Of a stretch of 64,000 nucleotides of DNA, positions 17,117 to 24,716 are shown one piece after another. The notes under the pieces are model-generated. The model saw only the letters and a program-made list of their open reading frames with translations, was not told where the DNA came from and ran no database searches. A program made the position numbers and the translations under genes. Where the stretch lies: assembly GCF_900115005.1 (NCBI RefSeq), contig NZ_FOUY01000002.1, positions 62,001 to 126,000 of the forward strand, given 5' to 3'. The DNA comes from Pseudonocardia ammonioxydans (lineage in GTDB: Bacteria; Actinomycetota; Actinomycetes; Mycobacteriales; Pseudonocardiaceae). Every line of letters begins with the position of its first letter. Within the stretch, counting starts at the first letter, position 1.

Positions 17117-17142
17117 CCGTAACCGTCGCGGTCCGTAACCGT
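17117..17142 (+). promoter_or_regulatory. Direct repeat CCGTAACCGT / CCGTAACC upstream of an L,D-transpeptidase
   Basis: CCGTAACCGT occurs at 17117-17126 and recurs from 17133 as CCGTAACCGT, 16 bp period. Tandem GTAAC half-sites are characteristic of MtrA-type response regulators that control cell-wall genes in actinobacteria. The match is by eye and the assignment is tentative. Confidence 0.35.
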
Positions 17143-17193
17143 TGATCTTTCAGCAGGCCTGTTGTTCACCCGGGAGAGGACGACGTCACCACC

Positions 17194-17703
17194 ATGGCGC
17201 ACACGAACGACCCGACGCCCCGCACGACGCGTGGCACCCGCCGGTCCCGCCGGCGACGCACCCTGGCCGGCACCGCGGCCGTGCTGCTGATCGGGCTGGG
17301 CTCGGCGGGGACCGCGCTCGCGGCGTCGTCCGAGGAGTCCGAGAAGTCCGACGAGACGCCCTGCTCGGCCGCCGCGCGGGCGTGCGTGGACCTGGAGAGC
17401 GACCAGGCCTGGCTGATGGAGGACGGCCGGGTCACCCTCGGGCCGGTGCCGATCAGCCACGGCGGGAAGGGCACCGAGACCCCGACCGGTGACTTCGCCG
17501 TCTACGCCAAGGAGAAGGACCACTTCTCGGCGGAGTTCGACGGCGCGCCGATGCCCTGGTCGGTGTTCTTCGCACCGGGCGGGATCGCCTTCCACGAGGG
17601 CGACCGGGACGCGGCCTCGGCCGGCTGCGTGCGGCTGAAGAGCGCGGACGCGTCGGTCTTCTTCGGCAACCTGGCGATGAACGACCGGGTCGAGGTCCGG
17701 TAG
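17194..17703 (+). CDS. Small secreted L,D-transpeptidase (YkuD domain)
   Basis: 169 residues. A basic leader (RRSRRRRT) and hydrophobic stretch ending GTALAA make a signal peptide of ~44 residues. The catalytic YkuD signature is H134 in AFHEG and C145 in SAGCVRL. Such enzymes form 3-3 peptidoglycan crosslinks or attach ligands to meso-DAP. It is far shorter than LdtMt2-type enzymes and lacks Ig-like domains, so it is a minimal catalytic domain. Two further cysteines (CSAAARAC) follow the signal peptide. Start ATG is at 17194. Confidence 0.82.
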   Translation: MAHTNDPTPRTTRGTRRSRRRRTLAGTAAVLLIGLGSAGTALAASSEESEKSDETPCSAAARACVDLESDQAWLMEDGRVTLGPVPISHGGKGTETPTGDFAVYAKEKDHFSAEFDGAPMPWSVFFAPGGIAFHEGDRDAASAGCVRLKSADASVFFGNLAMNDRVEVR

Positions 17704-17712
17704 GCCCGCCTG

Positions 17713-18465
17713 TCAACCGGTCGCCCGGCCGCCGGTGCCGGTGCCGGTGAGGAACGGCCGCACGGCCGCCGCCAGCTCCTGCGGGTGCGTCAGCGGGGCC
17801 ATGTGGGCGGCGCCGGGGACGGTGACGAGGCCGGGGCACGCGGCCCGTCCGGCCAGCCGTTCCAGGAAGGCCGGTGGGCAGATGTGGTCGTGCGCGCCGC
17901 GGACCAGCAGGACCGGGCACCGCAACCCCGCGAGGGTCGCGTCGAGGCGGTGGCGCCGGGCCGCGTCCATCGCCCGGGCGAAGCTGATCATCCCGCTGTA
18001 GGTGTAGTCACGCAGCAGGACCGGGACCTGCCGGGGCGTCTCGCCCGGCAGGTTGCGCAGCCAGCGTCGGACCAGCGCCGCCCACGGCCGCGCCGCCGGG
18101 TCGCCGGTCGGCCCCACGAGCACCAGGGCCGCCACCCGGTCGGGTGCGGCGCGGGCGGCCTCGGCGACGACCTGGCAGCCGGCGGAGTGCCCGAGCAGGA
18201 CCGTGCGGCCGGCCCGCAGCTCGTCGAGCCGGTCGAGCAACCGCTGCGCCGTGTCCCGCGGCCCCAGCGCACTCCCCCACGCCGCGGGGACCCCGTACGC
18301 CGGCAGCGCCACGGCCGCCGCGGCCTGCGGCAGCTCCAGCCGGGCGAGCGTCGGTTCCCAGCCGCGCACCGACAGGCCCAGCCCCGGCACGGCGACGCAG
18401 CCGAGGGGCCCGCCGCCACCCGTGCGGACGAGGTCGGGCGGCCGCAGCCGTGCGGGCAGTCGCAC
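17713..18465 (-). CDS. Alpha/beta hydrolase
   Basis: 250 residues from a GTG at 18465. The fold is clear: oxyanion region VPGLGLSVRGWEP, nucleophile elbow LLGHSAGCQ with S94, acid in GAHDHICP and histidine in PGAAHMAPL. Family members hydrolyse esters, lactones or C-C bonds; nothing here selects one. It converges with the L,D-transpeptidase gene. Immediately upstream begins a stretch of gene debris, so this gene marks the left edge of the accessory-looking region. Confidence 0.8.
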   Translation of the reverse strand: MRLPARLRPPDLVRTGGGGPLGCVAVPGLGLSVRGWEPTLARLELPQAAAAVALPAYGVPAAWGSALGPRDTAQRLLDRLDELRAGRTVLLGHSAGCQVVAEAARAAPDRVAALVLVGPTGDPAARPWAALVRRWLRNLPGETPRQVPVLLRDYTYSGMISFARAMDAARRHRLDATLAGLRCPVLLVRGAHDHICPPAFLERLAGRAACPGLVTVPGAAHMAPLTHPQELAAAVRPFLTGTGTGGRATG

Positions 18466-18539
18466 CGTGACACCTCCCGTCCGCCGGTTCCCGCCGCTCC
18501 GGACGCATCACCCACGCACGGGCGGGGCGCCCGGAACCC

Positions 18540-18635
18540 ATGACCGATCACCAGGCCACCACACCGGGCGCTCCGGCGCCCGGCCGCCCGGTCGCGCTGG
18601 TCACCGGGGCGAGCCGCGGGCCCGGGTCCCCGTGA
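18540..18635 (+). pseudogene. Truncated short-chain dehydrogenase remnant
   Basis: From an ATG at 18540 a 31-residue frame ends RPVALVTGASRGPGSP and then TGA. RPVALVTGASRGxG is the unmistakable first strand and cofactor turn of an SDR, but the usual GIG is replaced by GPG and the frame stops at once; no further SDR sequence follows in any frame. I read it as the broken 5' end of an SDR gene left by a deletion or insertion. Confidence 0.65.
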
Positions 18636-19244
18636 CACGCGCGGGAGTTGTACGACCGCCGTTCCGTCACCAGCAGCGGCCCCGGAGAGGCTGTCGAGGA
18701 GCTCGCTGGGCGCCCTGGGCGGTCCCGTGTCCATTGGCTCCCGCGACGTGCTGGGTGCGGCCGAGACCGCGAGATCCGCCGCCGCCCAGCTGCGCGCGCT
18801 CGTCGAGCGTCTCACCGCTGCCGGGCAGTGGCAGGCCGGGGACCCGTCGACGAGGCGGTCGCTCCGTTCGGTGGGACCACGGCGTCCGGTACGGGCGGGC
18901 ACTTCGGTGCCTCGACCGGTTCTGACCGAATCGGGCCCCGGATCCCGCCGAGATGCAGACCAGGGTTCGCAAGGATTCGACAACTCGCGCTGAGCCGCAT
19001 CTCGGTGGATATGACGGGCCGGTCAGTCCGGGAGTCCCGGCCGGTGTACTCCTTGTTCGCCAGGCTCGGGAGCCGCTTCCAGCCCCACCGACGCTCGGTA
19101 GTGGCCCAGCACGTGCGGGTCAGCTTCCCCGCCCAACCCGGCAGGGTCTTCGGCAACCACTTGCGCGGGTTCCAGCTGAAGGGACGTAACCAGTGACCGG
19201 GTGTCCGCGGCCGCTCGCGGGGATGCGCGGCTCCGGATTCCCGC
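18636..19244. other. Unassigned accessory stretch, possible gene debris
   Basis: About 600 bp with no recognisable gene. Short frames with actinobacterial codon bias exist, for example a helical stretch from a GTG at 18727 (RSAAAQLRALVERLTAAGQW) that loses character after ~45 codons, and antisense-compatible open frames at 19011-19196. Neither has a convincing start, RBS or family signature, and both strands show high G/C at third positions there, so orientation is undecidable by eye. It may be decayed coding DNA next to the SDR remnant. Confidence 0.4.
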
Positions 19245-19727
19245 TCAGCCGGCTTGGACGACCAGGGCGGCGTAGCGGTCGAGGTACAGCGGCCAGCCCG
19301 CGTCGTGGCCGACACCGTCGCTGACGGTCTGCCAGCCGGGTCCGTGCCGGTCGAGGTTGCGGTGCTCCAGCTCCACCCGGGTGCGCTCCGGGGCCTCGGC
19401 GACGAACCGGACCTCGACCTCGCTGGTGTTGGCCGGGTCGGGTTCGAGCTGCCAGGTCGGGCCGATGTCCCAGCTGAACAGCAGCCGCTGCGGCGGCTCG
19501 TAGGCCAGCACACGCGCCCACCGGCACAGGCTGCCATCGACGCCGCGGTCGTAGATGTGGCCACCGACCCGCGGTTCGAACACGGTCTCGGCGATCGGGG
19601 CCGCCAACAGGTTGTGCTCGGCCGGTTTGACGTCGCCGAATCGTTCGGTGAACACGGCGAACGCCTTCTCGATCGGGGCCTGCACCACGATCTGGCGGCG
19701 GACCACTGCTGCAGCTGCCTGTGTCAT
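19245..19727 (-). CDS. SRPBCC / AHSA1-like domain protein
   Basis: 160 residues with the START-like fold: RQIVVQAPIEKAFAVFTERFGD at the start, then PRVGGHIYDRG, VLAYEPPQRLLFSWDIG, and a long C-terminal helix (GWPLYLDRYAAL). AHSA1-type proteins bind small hydrophobic ligands or assist chaperones; specific activity is not known. It overlaps the upstream ArsR gene by 4 bp (ATGA). ArsR-SRPBCC pairs are a common actinobacterial two-gene operon. Confidence 0.85.
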   Translation of the reverse strand: MTQAAAAVVRRQIVVQAPIEKAFAVFTERFGDVKPAEHNLLAAPIAETVFEPRVGGHIYDRGVDGSLCRWARVLAYEPPQRLLFSWDIGPTWQLEPDPANTSEVEVRFVAEAPERTRVELEHRNLDRHGPGWQTVSDGVGHDAGWPLYLDRYAALVVQAG

Positions 19728-20056
19728 GACGGTTCCTCCGGTTGCTCGGTGCCTGGTTCGATGACGTCGCCGTAGTTGCTCAGGGCGCGGGTCCAGAAGG
19801 TGTCGAGCTGGTCGCGCAGCGCGGCCACGGCGGTGGGATCGAGGCGGTAGATCCGCCGGGTTCCGTGAGCGCGCTCGTCGACCAGGCCGGCGTCCTTGAG
19901 CACCTTCAGTGCCTGGGACACCGCGGGGCGGCTCACCGGCAGTTCGGCGGCGAGCTCACCGACCGCGCGCGGCCGCTCGGCCAAGCAGGCGACGATGGCC
20001 CGTCGAGTCGGGTCCCCGAGCGCAGCCCAACCGTCACCCGCTTGGTAAGCATCCAC
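19724..20056 (-). CDS. ArsR-family winged-helix regulator
   Basis: 110 residues. WAALGDPTRRAIVACLAERPRAVGELAAELPVSRPAVSQALKVLKDAGLV spans the first helix and the DNA-binding winged helix, followed by RRIYRLDP (wing). No metal-binding CxC motif is present, so it is the non-metal subgroup that usually accompanies SRPBCC proteins. The GTG start at 20056 is preceded within 6 bp by an inverted repeat, implying autoregulation and a very short or absent leader. Confidence 0.87.
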   Translation of the reverse strand: MDAYQAGDGWAALGDPTRRAIVACLAERPRAVGELAAELPVSRPAVSQALKVLKDAGLVDERAHGTRRIYRLDPTAVAALRDQLDTFWTRALSNYGDVIEPGTEQPEEPS

Positions 20057-20061
20057 GAACG

Positions 20062-20077
20062 GTAAGAGTCCGCTTAC
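20062..20077. promoter_or_regulatory. Inverted repeat GTAAG-N6-CTTAC at the ArsR promoter
   Basis: Perfect 5-bp arms at 20062-20066 and 20073-20077, directly upstream of the arsR-like start. A TTGACT reading leftward from 20093 could be the -35, which would put the repeat over the -10. The position fits an autorepressor operator. Confidence 0.5.
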
Positions 20078-20332
20078 ATTGAGGGCGAGTCAAGGCCGAA
20101 AGGACGGTGCGACCACCGGAGCACCACCCGCAGGCCGTGCAGGCCGCGTCTCGATCGCCATCGAGGCCTCCGAGACCGCCCTGGTTCGCGGCGACCGCTG
20201 CTTCCGCGCGCAGGCGGCCCGGCCCCTGCACCGACACGGCGCCGCCCTCCAGCGCGGAGAGCGGCGCCGTCGGACAGCGCCCTCACGACCAGGCACCTCT
20301 CACGGCCGACCCGGCGCGGACGGACCAGCCTG
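20078..20332. other. Intergenic stretch without a recognisable gene
   Basis: About 255 bp between the arsR promoter and the next leftward gene. No start codon with a plausible RBS leads to a family I recognise, and no stable hairpin stands out. Confidence 0.4.
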
Positions 20333-20872
20333 TCACGCAGCAGCGCAGGGGCGAGTGAGCACGAGACGGTCGGCCCGGTCCTCGTGCTGCCCGTCGCGGT
20401 GCACGTGCATGCGGTCGACCCGGCGAAGATCGCCCGATGGTGAACGCAGCCACTGCCGCCCAGCAGAGTCGGTGATGTGCAGGGCGGGGGTCTCACCGAA
20501 CGGCGGAACGGTCATGACGTCGCTCCCGCCAGGCCACAGGATCCGCCCGACACGGACCGGATTCGCCAGCCGCAGCGACACCCGTGGGCACCCCCAGGCC
20601 CGTCGCCACGAACGCGTCGCCTGAACATCGATGGCCCCGGCGAGCGCCGTGACGCGGACCGGTTCGTCGCCGTGATTGGTCACGTACAGCAGCGCCTCGT
20701 CACGACCGGCCTCGACCGGAGCAACCTGGAGGGCGACGCATCCCACTCGAGCCCGCTGGCGGTCGACCGACCGTCGCCGGTATGCCAGGGCGACGGCCAG
20801 CGCGCCCGTGGCGCCAGTGACCCCGACAACCCGAGCACGCTCGGTAGCGATCTTGAGCAAGGTCGAACCCAT
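20333..20872 (-). CDS. Hypothetical single-pass membrane protein
   Basis: 179 residues from ATG at 20870-20872; in-frame upstream codons exist but lack a good start. A hydrophobic segment spans about 14-31 (VVGVTGATGALAVALAY), followed by arginine-rich sequence and a ~100-residue region of alternating strands (YVTNHGDEPVRVTALAG). That second part could be a beta-sandwich. I do not recognise the family. It sits alone between the ArsR pair and the LysR/EamA pair in the accessory stretch. Codon use is like the neighbours. Confidence 0.5.
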   Translation of the reverse strand: MGSTLLKIATERARVVGVTGATGALAVALAYRRRSVDRQRARVGCVALQVAPVEAGRDEALLYVTNHGDEPVRVTALAGAIDVQATRSWRRAWGCPRVSLRLANPVRVGRILWPGGSDVMTVPPFGETPALHITDSAGRQWLRSPSGDLRRVDRMHVHRDGQHEDRADRLVLTRPCAAA

Positions 20873-20989
20873 TCGGCGGAGCGTAGAGGTTACCGTCCGG
20901 TATCGGTTCGGGTGTGATCGGGAACTCGGTGAACATTCAGCTACCTGGCCCCGTGGCCCCACATGAAGGTGCAGTCAACTGCTCGACTG

Positions 20990-21880
20990 TCATGGAGCAG
21001 TCCGCCGCCGGCCTCTGATCGGGCGGCTGCGATACAGGGCGGTCATGTCGTCGACGAGTTCGGCGAGGCCGCTGGGTGGCCGGTCCCGCCACCACGCGAG
21101 GTGCACGACGATCGACGGACTGTCACGCAGCGGCCGGAACACCACGCCCGGGCGGGTGTGGTGTTCCGGGGTCGCTTCGGAGGTGATCCCGACTCCGTGA
21201 CCGGCCGCGATCGCGTCGAACCACTCCTCGATGTCACCGATCTCCTTGAAGTTCACGGGGGCGGCGTTGTCGCTCCACAGCTCGCCGGTGGTCGTCCCGG
21301 TTCGTGGATCGATGATCACGGTCCGCTCGGCGATCTCGGCCAACCCGATCTGGCGGCGTCGTGACCACCGGGGGTCGTCGGAGGCATAGGCGACCATCCG
21401 TGTCTCGAGTCCGACGACGATCGAGTCCAGACCGGGACGGTCGGGCGATGAGCGCAGGATCGCCGCGTCACAGCGCCCCTCGACCAGTCCGGCGGTCGCC
21501 GAGTTGTGCCGGACCAGCTGAAGCTCCAGGTCCGGGTGACGCGTCGACCATTGGCGCATCAGGGTCGCGGTATGGCGACCGGCAGCGGCCCAGGCGTAAC
21601 CGACCCGCAGCCGCCGATGCCGTCCTCGCGACAGGGCGTCCAAGTGCTCGACCTCGGCAAGGACCCGGCGTGCCTGCTGGGCGACCTCGGCCCCGAGCGG
21701 AGTGGGATGGCATCCGTGTGCCGTGCGGCGCAGAAGGGGCGCGCCCACCCGCCGTTCGACGCCGGCGATGGCCCGGGACATGGCCGCTTGGGACACACCG
21801 GCCTCGGCGGCTCCCTCGGTGAACGATCCGGCGTCGAGAACCGCCAGGAGGTAGCGGATCTCGCGCAGCGTCCAGTCCAT
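20990..21880 (-). CDS. LysR-family transcriptional regulator
   Basis: 296 residues from ATG at 21878-21880. The N-terminal helix-turn-helix (LREIRYLLAVLDAGSFTEGAAEAGVSQAAMSRAIAGVERRVGAPLL, residues ~5-50) is standard LysR, followed by the effector domain (RLRVGYAWAAAGR through IAAGHGVGI). It is divergent from the EamA-type exporter gene with ~70 bp between, the classic arrangement in which LysR controls the divergent gene. A palindrome at 21909-21921 is the likely binding site. The inducer is unknown. Confidence 0.9.
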   Translation of the reverse strand: MDWTLREIRYLLAVLDAGSFTEGAAEAGVSQAAMSRAIAGVERRVGAPLLRRTAHGCHPTPLGAEVAQQARRVLAEVEHLDALSRGRHRRLRVGYAWAAAGRHTATLMRQWSTRHPDLELQLVRHNSATAGLVEGRCDAAILRSSPDRPGLDSIVVGLETRMVAYASDDPRWSRRRQIGLAEIAERTVIIDPRTGTTTGELWSDNAAPVNFKEIGDIEEWFDAIAAGHGVGITSEATPEHHTRPGVVFRPLRDSPSIVVHLAWWRDRPPSGLAELVDDMTALYRSRPIRGRRRTAP

Positions 21881-21908
21881 ACGCACAGGTTATACACCGC
21901 ACCTGAGT

Positions 21909-21921
21909 TGCATTTGATGCA
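21909..21921. promoter_or_regulatory. LysR-type operator TGCAT-TTG-ATGCA
   Basis: A perfect 13-bp palindrome in the short divergent region. Its T-N11-A form matches the general LysR box. It overlaps an in-frame ATG at 21917, which is why the exporter start was placed at the downstream GTG. Confidence 0.55.
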
Positions 21922-21949
21922 TGGGACAGCGGCTCCTAGCGTCCGGACC

Positions 21950-22882
21950 GTGACATCGCAGGAGGCGCAAGCGACGCCGCAGCTGTCGGCCGTCACCGCT
22001 TCGGCACGCCGGCGTGCCGCCGGGGTGGCCACGATCCTGGGGAGCTCGGCCAGCAACCAGACGGGAGCGGCTATCGGCGCACTCGCTTTCCCTGCCATCG
22101 GACCGGTGGGTGTCGTCGCTGTTCGACAGCTGGTCACCGCTGCGGTGCTCGTGCCGGTGGTGCGCCCGCGCCTGCGATCGATGAGCGGGGCGCAGCTGCG
22201 TCCGGTTCTCGGCCTGGCCGTGGCGTTCGGTGTGATGAATCTGTGCCTCTACACCGCGATCGAGCGGATCGGGCTCGGGCTGGCAGTCACGCTGGAGTTC
22301 CTGGGTCCGCTCGCGGTGGCGATCGGGGCGTCGCGACGGGCGGTCGATGCGCTGGGTGCCCTGCTCGCCGCCATCGGTGTGGTGGTGCTCGTCGACCCCG
22401 GGCCGTCCAGCGACGTCGCCGGAATCGCGGCAGCGCTCACAGCGGCGCTGGCATGGGCCGCCTACATCCTGCTCAACCGCGACCTCGGTCGACGTCTGCC
22501 CGGTCTGCAGGGCACCGCGGCCGCGAGCCTCGCCGCCGCCACGGTGTGGCTACCGATCGCGGTGTGGTGGTTCGTGAGCAATCCGCCGACGCCGATGGCG
22601 GTGTTGTTGGCGACGGTCTGTGCGGTGATGGCTTCAGTGGTGCCCTTCGTCGCGGATCTGAGTGCGCTGCGCCGTGTCCCGGCAGGCCTGTTCGGCACCT
22701 TGACGAGCGTGAACCCGATATGGGCGGCACTGGCCGGATGGCTGGTCCTGCAGCAGGCCCTCACCGCCGCGCAGTGGATGGGCATCACGATGATCGTGGC
22801 CGGCAACGCCGCCGTCACCACCGCATCGTTCCTGCGGGCCGGACCGTCACGCACGCGTTCGGCACGTCCGGCAGGGAGCTGA
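21950..22882 (+). CDS. EamA/DMT-family transporter (RhtA-like exporter)
   Basis: 310 residues with ten hydrophobic segments in two repeats of five, as in EamA carriers. Tell-tale stretches are LCLYTAIERIGLGLAVTLEFLGPLAVAIG and the second-repeat equivalent FVADLSALRRVPAGLFGTLTSVNPIWAALAGW, here given as overlapping parts of longer helices. RhtA-type members export threonine, homoserine or other metabolites. The GTG at 21950 is preferred over an ATG at 21917 that lies inside the LysR palindrome. Control by the divergent LysR protein is likely. Confidence 0.82.
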   Translation: MTSQEAQATPQLSAVTASARRRAAGVATILGSSASNQTGAAIGALAFPAIGPVGVVAVRQLVTAAVLVPVVRPRLRSMSGAQLRPVLGLAVAFGVMNLCLYTAIERIGLGLAVTLEFLGPLAVAIGASRRAVDALGALLAAIGVVVLVDPGPSSDVAGIAAALTAALAWAAYILLNRDLGRRLPGLQGTAAASLAAATVWLPIAVWWFVSNPPTPMAVLLATVCAVMASVVPFVADLSALRRVPAGLFGTLTSVNPIWAALAGWLVLQQALTAAQWMGITMIVAGNAAVTTASFLRAGPSRTRSARPAGS

Positions 22883-23049
22883 TCCGCAGCTGGACGGCGA
22901 CGCTGCACAGCGCGTAGGCCTGCTGCCGGGCGCAGCACCCCTACCCGCGTGGGCTGGTTCGCCCGGCTGACCCGCCCCGACCGCCGGCCGCCCGTCGCAG
23001 GCACGAGCTCGACGACCCGGCCTGAGCGCGTCGCTCACCCGGGCCGTGC

Positions 23050-23952
23050 TCACCCGAGCGGCACGAACCCGTCACCGAACTCGCCCGGGGGCCGGTCGGG
23101 CACGGCGAGGTCGGCCACGACCCCGAGGTGATCGCTCACCGGCGGCCCGTCCGGCGCCGGTCCGCCGGTGACGCCGCGCTCGCATGCCGCCACGCGCAAC
23201 GTCGGGCCGTGGGCGGTGCCGCGCACCAGGACGTAGTCGATCCGGCGCGGCCGGACCAGCGGCATGTCACCGGCCGCGACCAGCGGGTTCGCCGGATCGA
23301 AGGTGGGACCCGGCTCGCCGGGGTGCGCGCTCTCCCAGGCGTCGTGGTAGCTCACGCTCACGCCCTCGAGCGACTGGCGGCCGGTGAGGAACCGGATGCT
23401 CGCCGCGTCCGGTGTCGCGTCGAGGTCGCCGAGCAGCACGGCGTGCGCGGGCCGGTCGCGCACCAGCCGTTCCACCAGCTGCGCGGTCGTGACCGCCGCC
23501 AGCTCGCGCTCCCGCTCCAGGCCGAGCTGCCAGCACGGCTTGTGGTGGGCGACGAGCAGCGGACCGAGGCCGGGGACCTCCAGTTCGGCGACGACCACGC
23601 CGCCCCAGGTGAACGCCCGGGCGCGGCGGGTCGTGTCGAACTCGCGCGCGTGCACCCGCGACGGCGGCCGGCGGCTCCCGAGCACTGCAGCGGTCCCGTC
23701 GGCGGCCACGGCCGGGTGCGGGGCGCAGTGGAAGTCCGGGCCCAGCAGGTACCCGGCCTCGTCGAGGTCCCCGGCCTCGTCGACCTCCCCCTCGATGTGG
23801 ACCTCCTGCAGCGCGACGATGTCGGGCTCCAGCCGCCGCAGCTCGTCGCGGATCGCCGCCAGCCGGCGCGGACCGTCGGCGAACCGCGACGACAGGACGT
23901 TCACCGTGACGACCCGCAGCCGGGTCGCGGCCGAGGCCGGCGAGGAGGTCAC
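23050..23952 (-). CDS. Endonuclease/exonuclease/phosphatase (EEP) superfamily hydrolase
   Basis: 300 residues. Metal-dependent phosphodiesterase landmarks are present: TVNVLS near the N-terminus, ALQEVH (metal-binding Glu), LLVAHHK, LLGDLDATPD, RRIDYVLVRG and PVSDHLGVVADL (catalytic Asp-His). Family members cut DNA, phospholipid headgroups or inositol phosphates; the substrate is not predictable and there is no signal peptide, so it is probably cytosolic. The GTG start at 23952 overlaps the stop of the STAS gene by 4 bp, so the two form an operon. Confidence 0.85.
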   Translation of the reverse strand: MTSSPASAATRLRVVTVNVLSSRFADGPRRLAAIRDELRRLEPDIVALQEVHIEGEVDEAGDLDEAGYLLGPDFHCAPHPAVAADGTAAVLGSRRPPSRVHAREFDTTRRARAFTWGGVVVAELEVPGLGPLLVAHHKPCWQLGLERERELAAVTTAQLVERLVRDRPAHAVLLGDLDATPDAASIRFLTGRQSLEGVSVSYHDAWESAHPGEPGPTFDPANPLVAAGDMPLVRPRRIDYVLVRGTAHGPTLRVAACERGVTGGPAPDGPPVSDHLGVVADLAVPDRPPGEFGDGFVPLG

Positions 23953-24575
23953 CGGTGGCGGTACGGGTCAGGGGCCGGCGCGCCGGTCCCGGCACCGTGC
24001 CCGTGGACGGGCGTGGTCGCCCGGTGACCGTGCGGTCCCGGCCCGTCCTCCGGGTAGACGGCGTGCTCGGGGGCCCCGGCGTTCCCGGAGGCACCGGCGT
24101 GCTCGGGCTGCTCGGTGTGCCCGGGATGCCCGGTGTCCTCGACGGGCGGGCGTGGGGCGGGCACCGCCGGCGGGCCCTCCCCGCCGGCTGGACGGTCCCC
24201 GGCGAGCGCGGCCAGCGCGACGTCGGCGGTCGGGTAGGTCCGGAACCGGGACAGCGTCCGGCGGCACCCCAGCGGCAACAGGTGCACCCGCCCGCCGCAG
24301 CCGCTCACCGACAGGCCCACAGCGTGTCCGGCCGCGAGCTCGACGGCCCGGCCGAGACGCTCCAGTCCCCCGGGCTCGAAGCAGGACACCGACCCGATGT
24401 CGACCACCAGCTCACGCACCGCCCGCCGCCGCGCGGCGGCGAGTTCGAGCTGCGCGCTCACCAGCCGCAGCACACCGTCCGCGCCGGCCCGGTCGAGCCG
24501 CCCGGCGACCCGGACCAGCCGGATCCCCTCGTCGGGTACCTCGACGGTGATCTGTACCGGCTCGTTGCTGTCCAT
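23949..24575 (-). CDS. STAS-domain protein with His/Pro/Gly-rich tail
   Basis: 208 residues from ATG at 24573-24575. Residues ~9-115 look like an anti-sigma-factor antagonist (STAS) domain: ITVEVPDEGIRLVRVAGRLD, then LVVDIGSVSCFEPGGLERLG. The Ser/Asp pattern at the phosphorylation loop is SVSCFEPGG. The last ~60 residues are low-complexity and contain about nine histidines with Gly and Pro (PHGHR, VHGHG, YRHR). No kinase/anti-sigma gene is adjacent. The 4-bp overlap with the EEP hydrolase gene implies joint expression. A metal-binding role of the tail is speculation. Confidence 0.7.
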   Translation of the reverse strand: MDSNEPVQITVEVPDEGIRLVRVAGRLDRAGADGVLRLVSAQLELAAARRRAVRELVVDIGSVSCFEPGGLERLGRAVELAAGHAVGLSVSGCGGRVHLLPLGCRRTLSRFRTYPTADVALAALAGDRPAGGEGPPAVPAPRPPVEDTGHPGHTEQPEHAGASGNAGAPEHAVYPEDGPGPHGHRATTPVHGHGAGTGAPAPDPYRHR

Positions 24576-24659
24576 GCTGCCCACCCATGGCTGCCCACCC
24601 ACGTCCGTGTGCAGCCCGGTACCCGGCGCGCTCCACCGGCAAACCGTCCGCCGGAGCGA

Positions 24660-24703
24660 CGACGACGGCCCCGGCGTGCTGCTGCACGCCGGGGCCGTCG
24701 TCG
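24660..24703 (-). terminator. Perfect 20-bp stem terminator after the DEAD-box helicase gene
   Basis: Arms 24660-24679 and 24684-24703 are fully complementary around the loop TGCT. It begins 14 bp past the helicase stop. There is no U-tract, as is usual at this G+C content. Confidence 0.8.
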
Positions 24704-24716
24704 GGGATGTGGAGGG

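Noticed and set aside
19011..19196. A 61-codon plus-strand gene or an antisense gene
   Set aside because: Both strands show similar third-position bias, with no RBS, clear start or family signature.
21917..21952. ATG at 21917 as start of the EamA gene
   Set aside because: It lies within the LysR palindrome; the GTG at 21950 yields a normal N-terminus.
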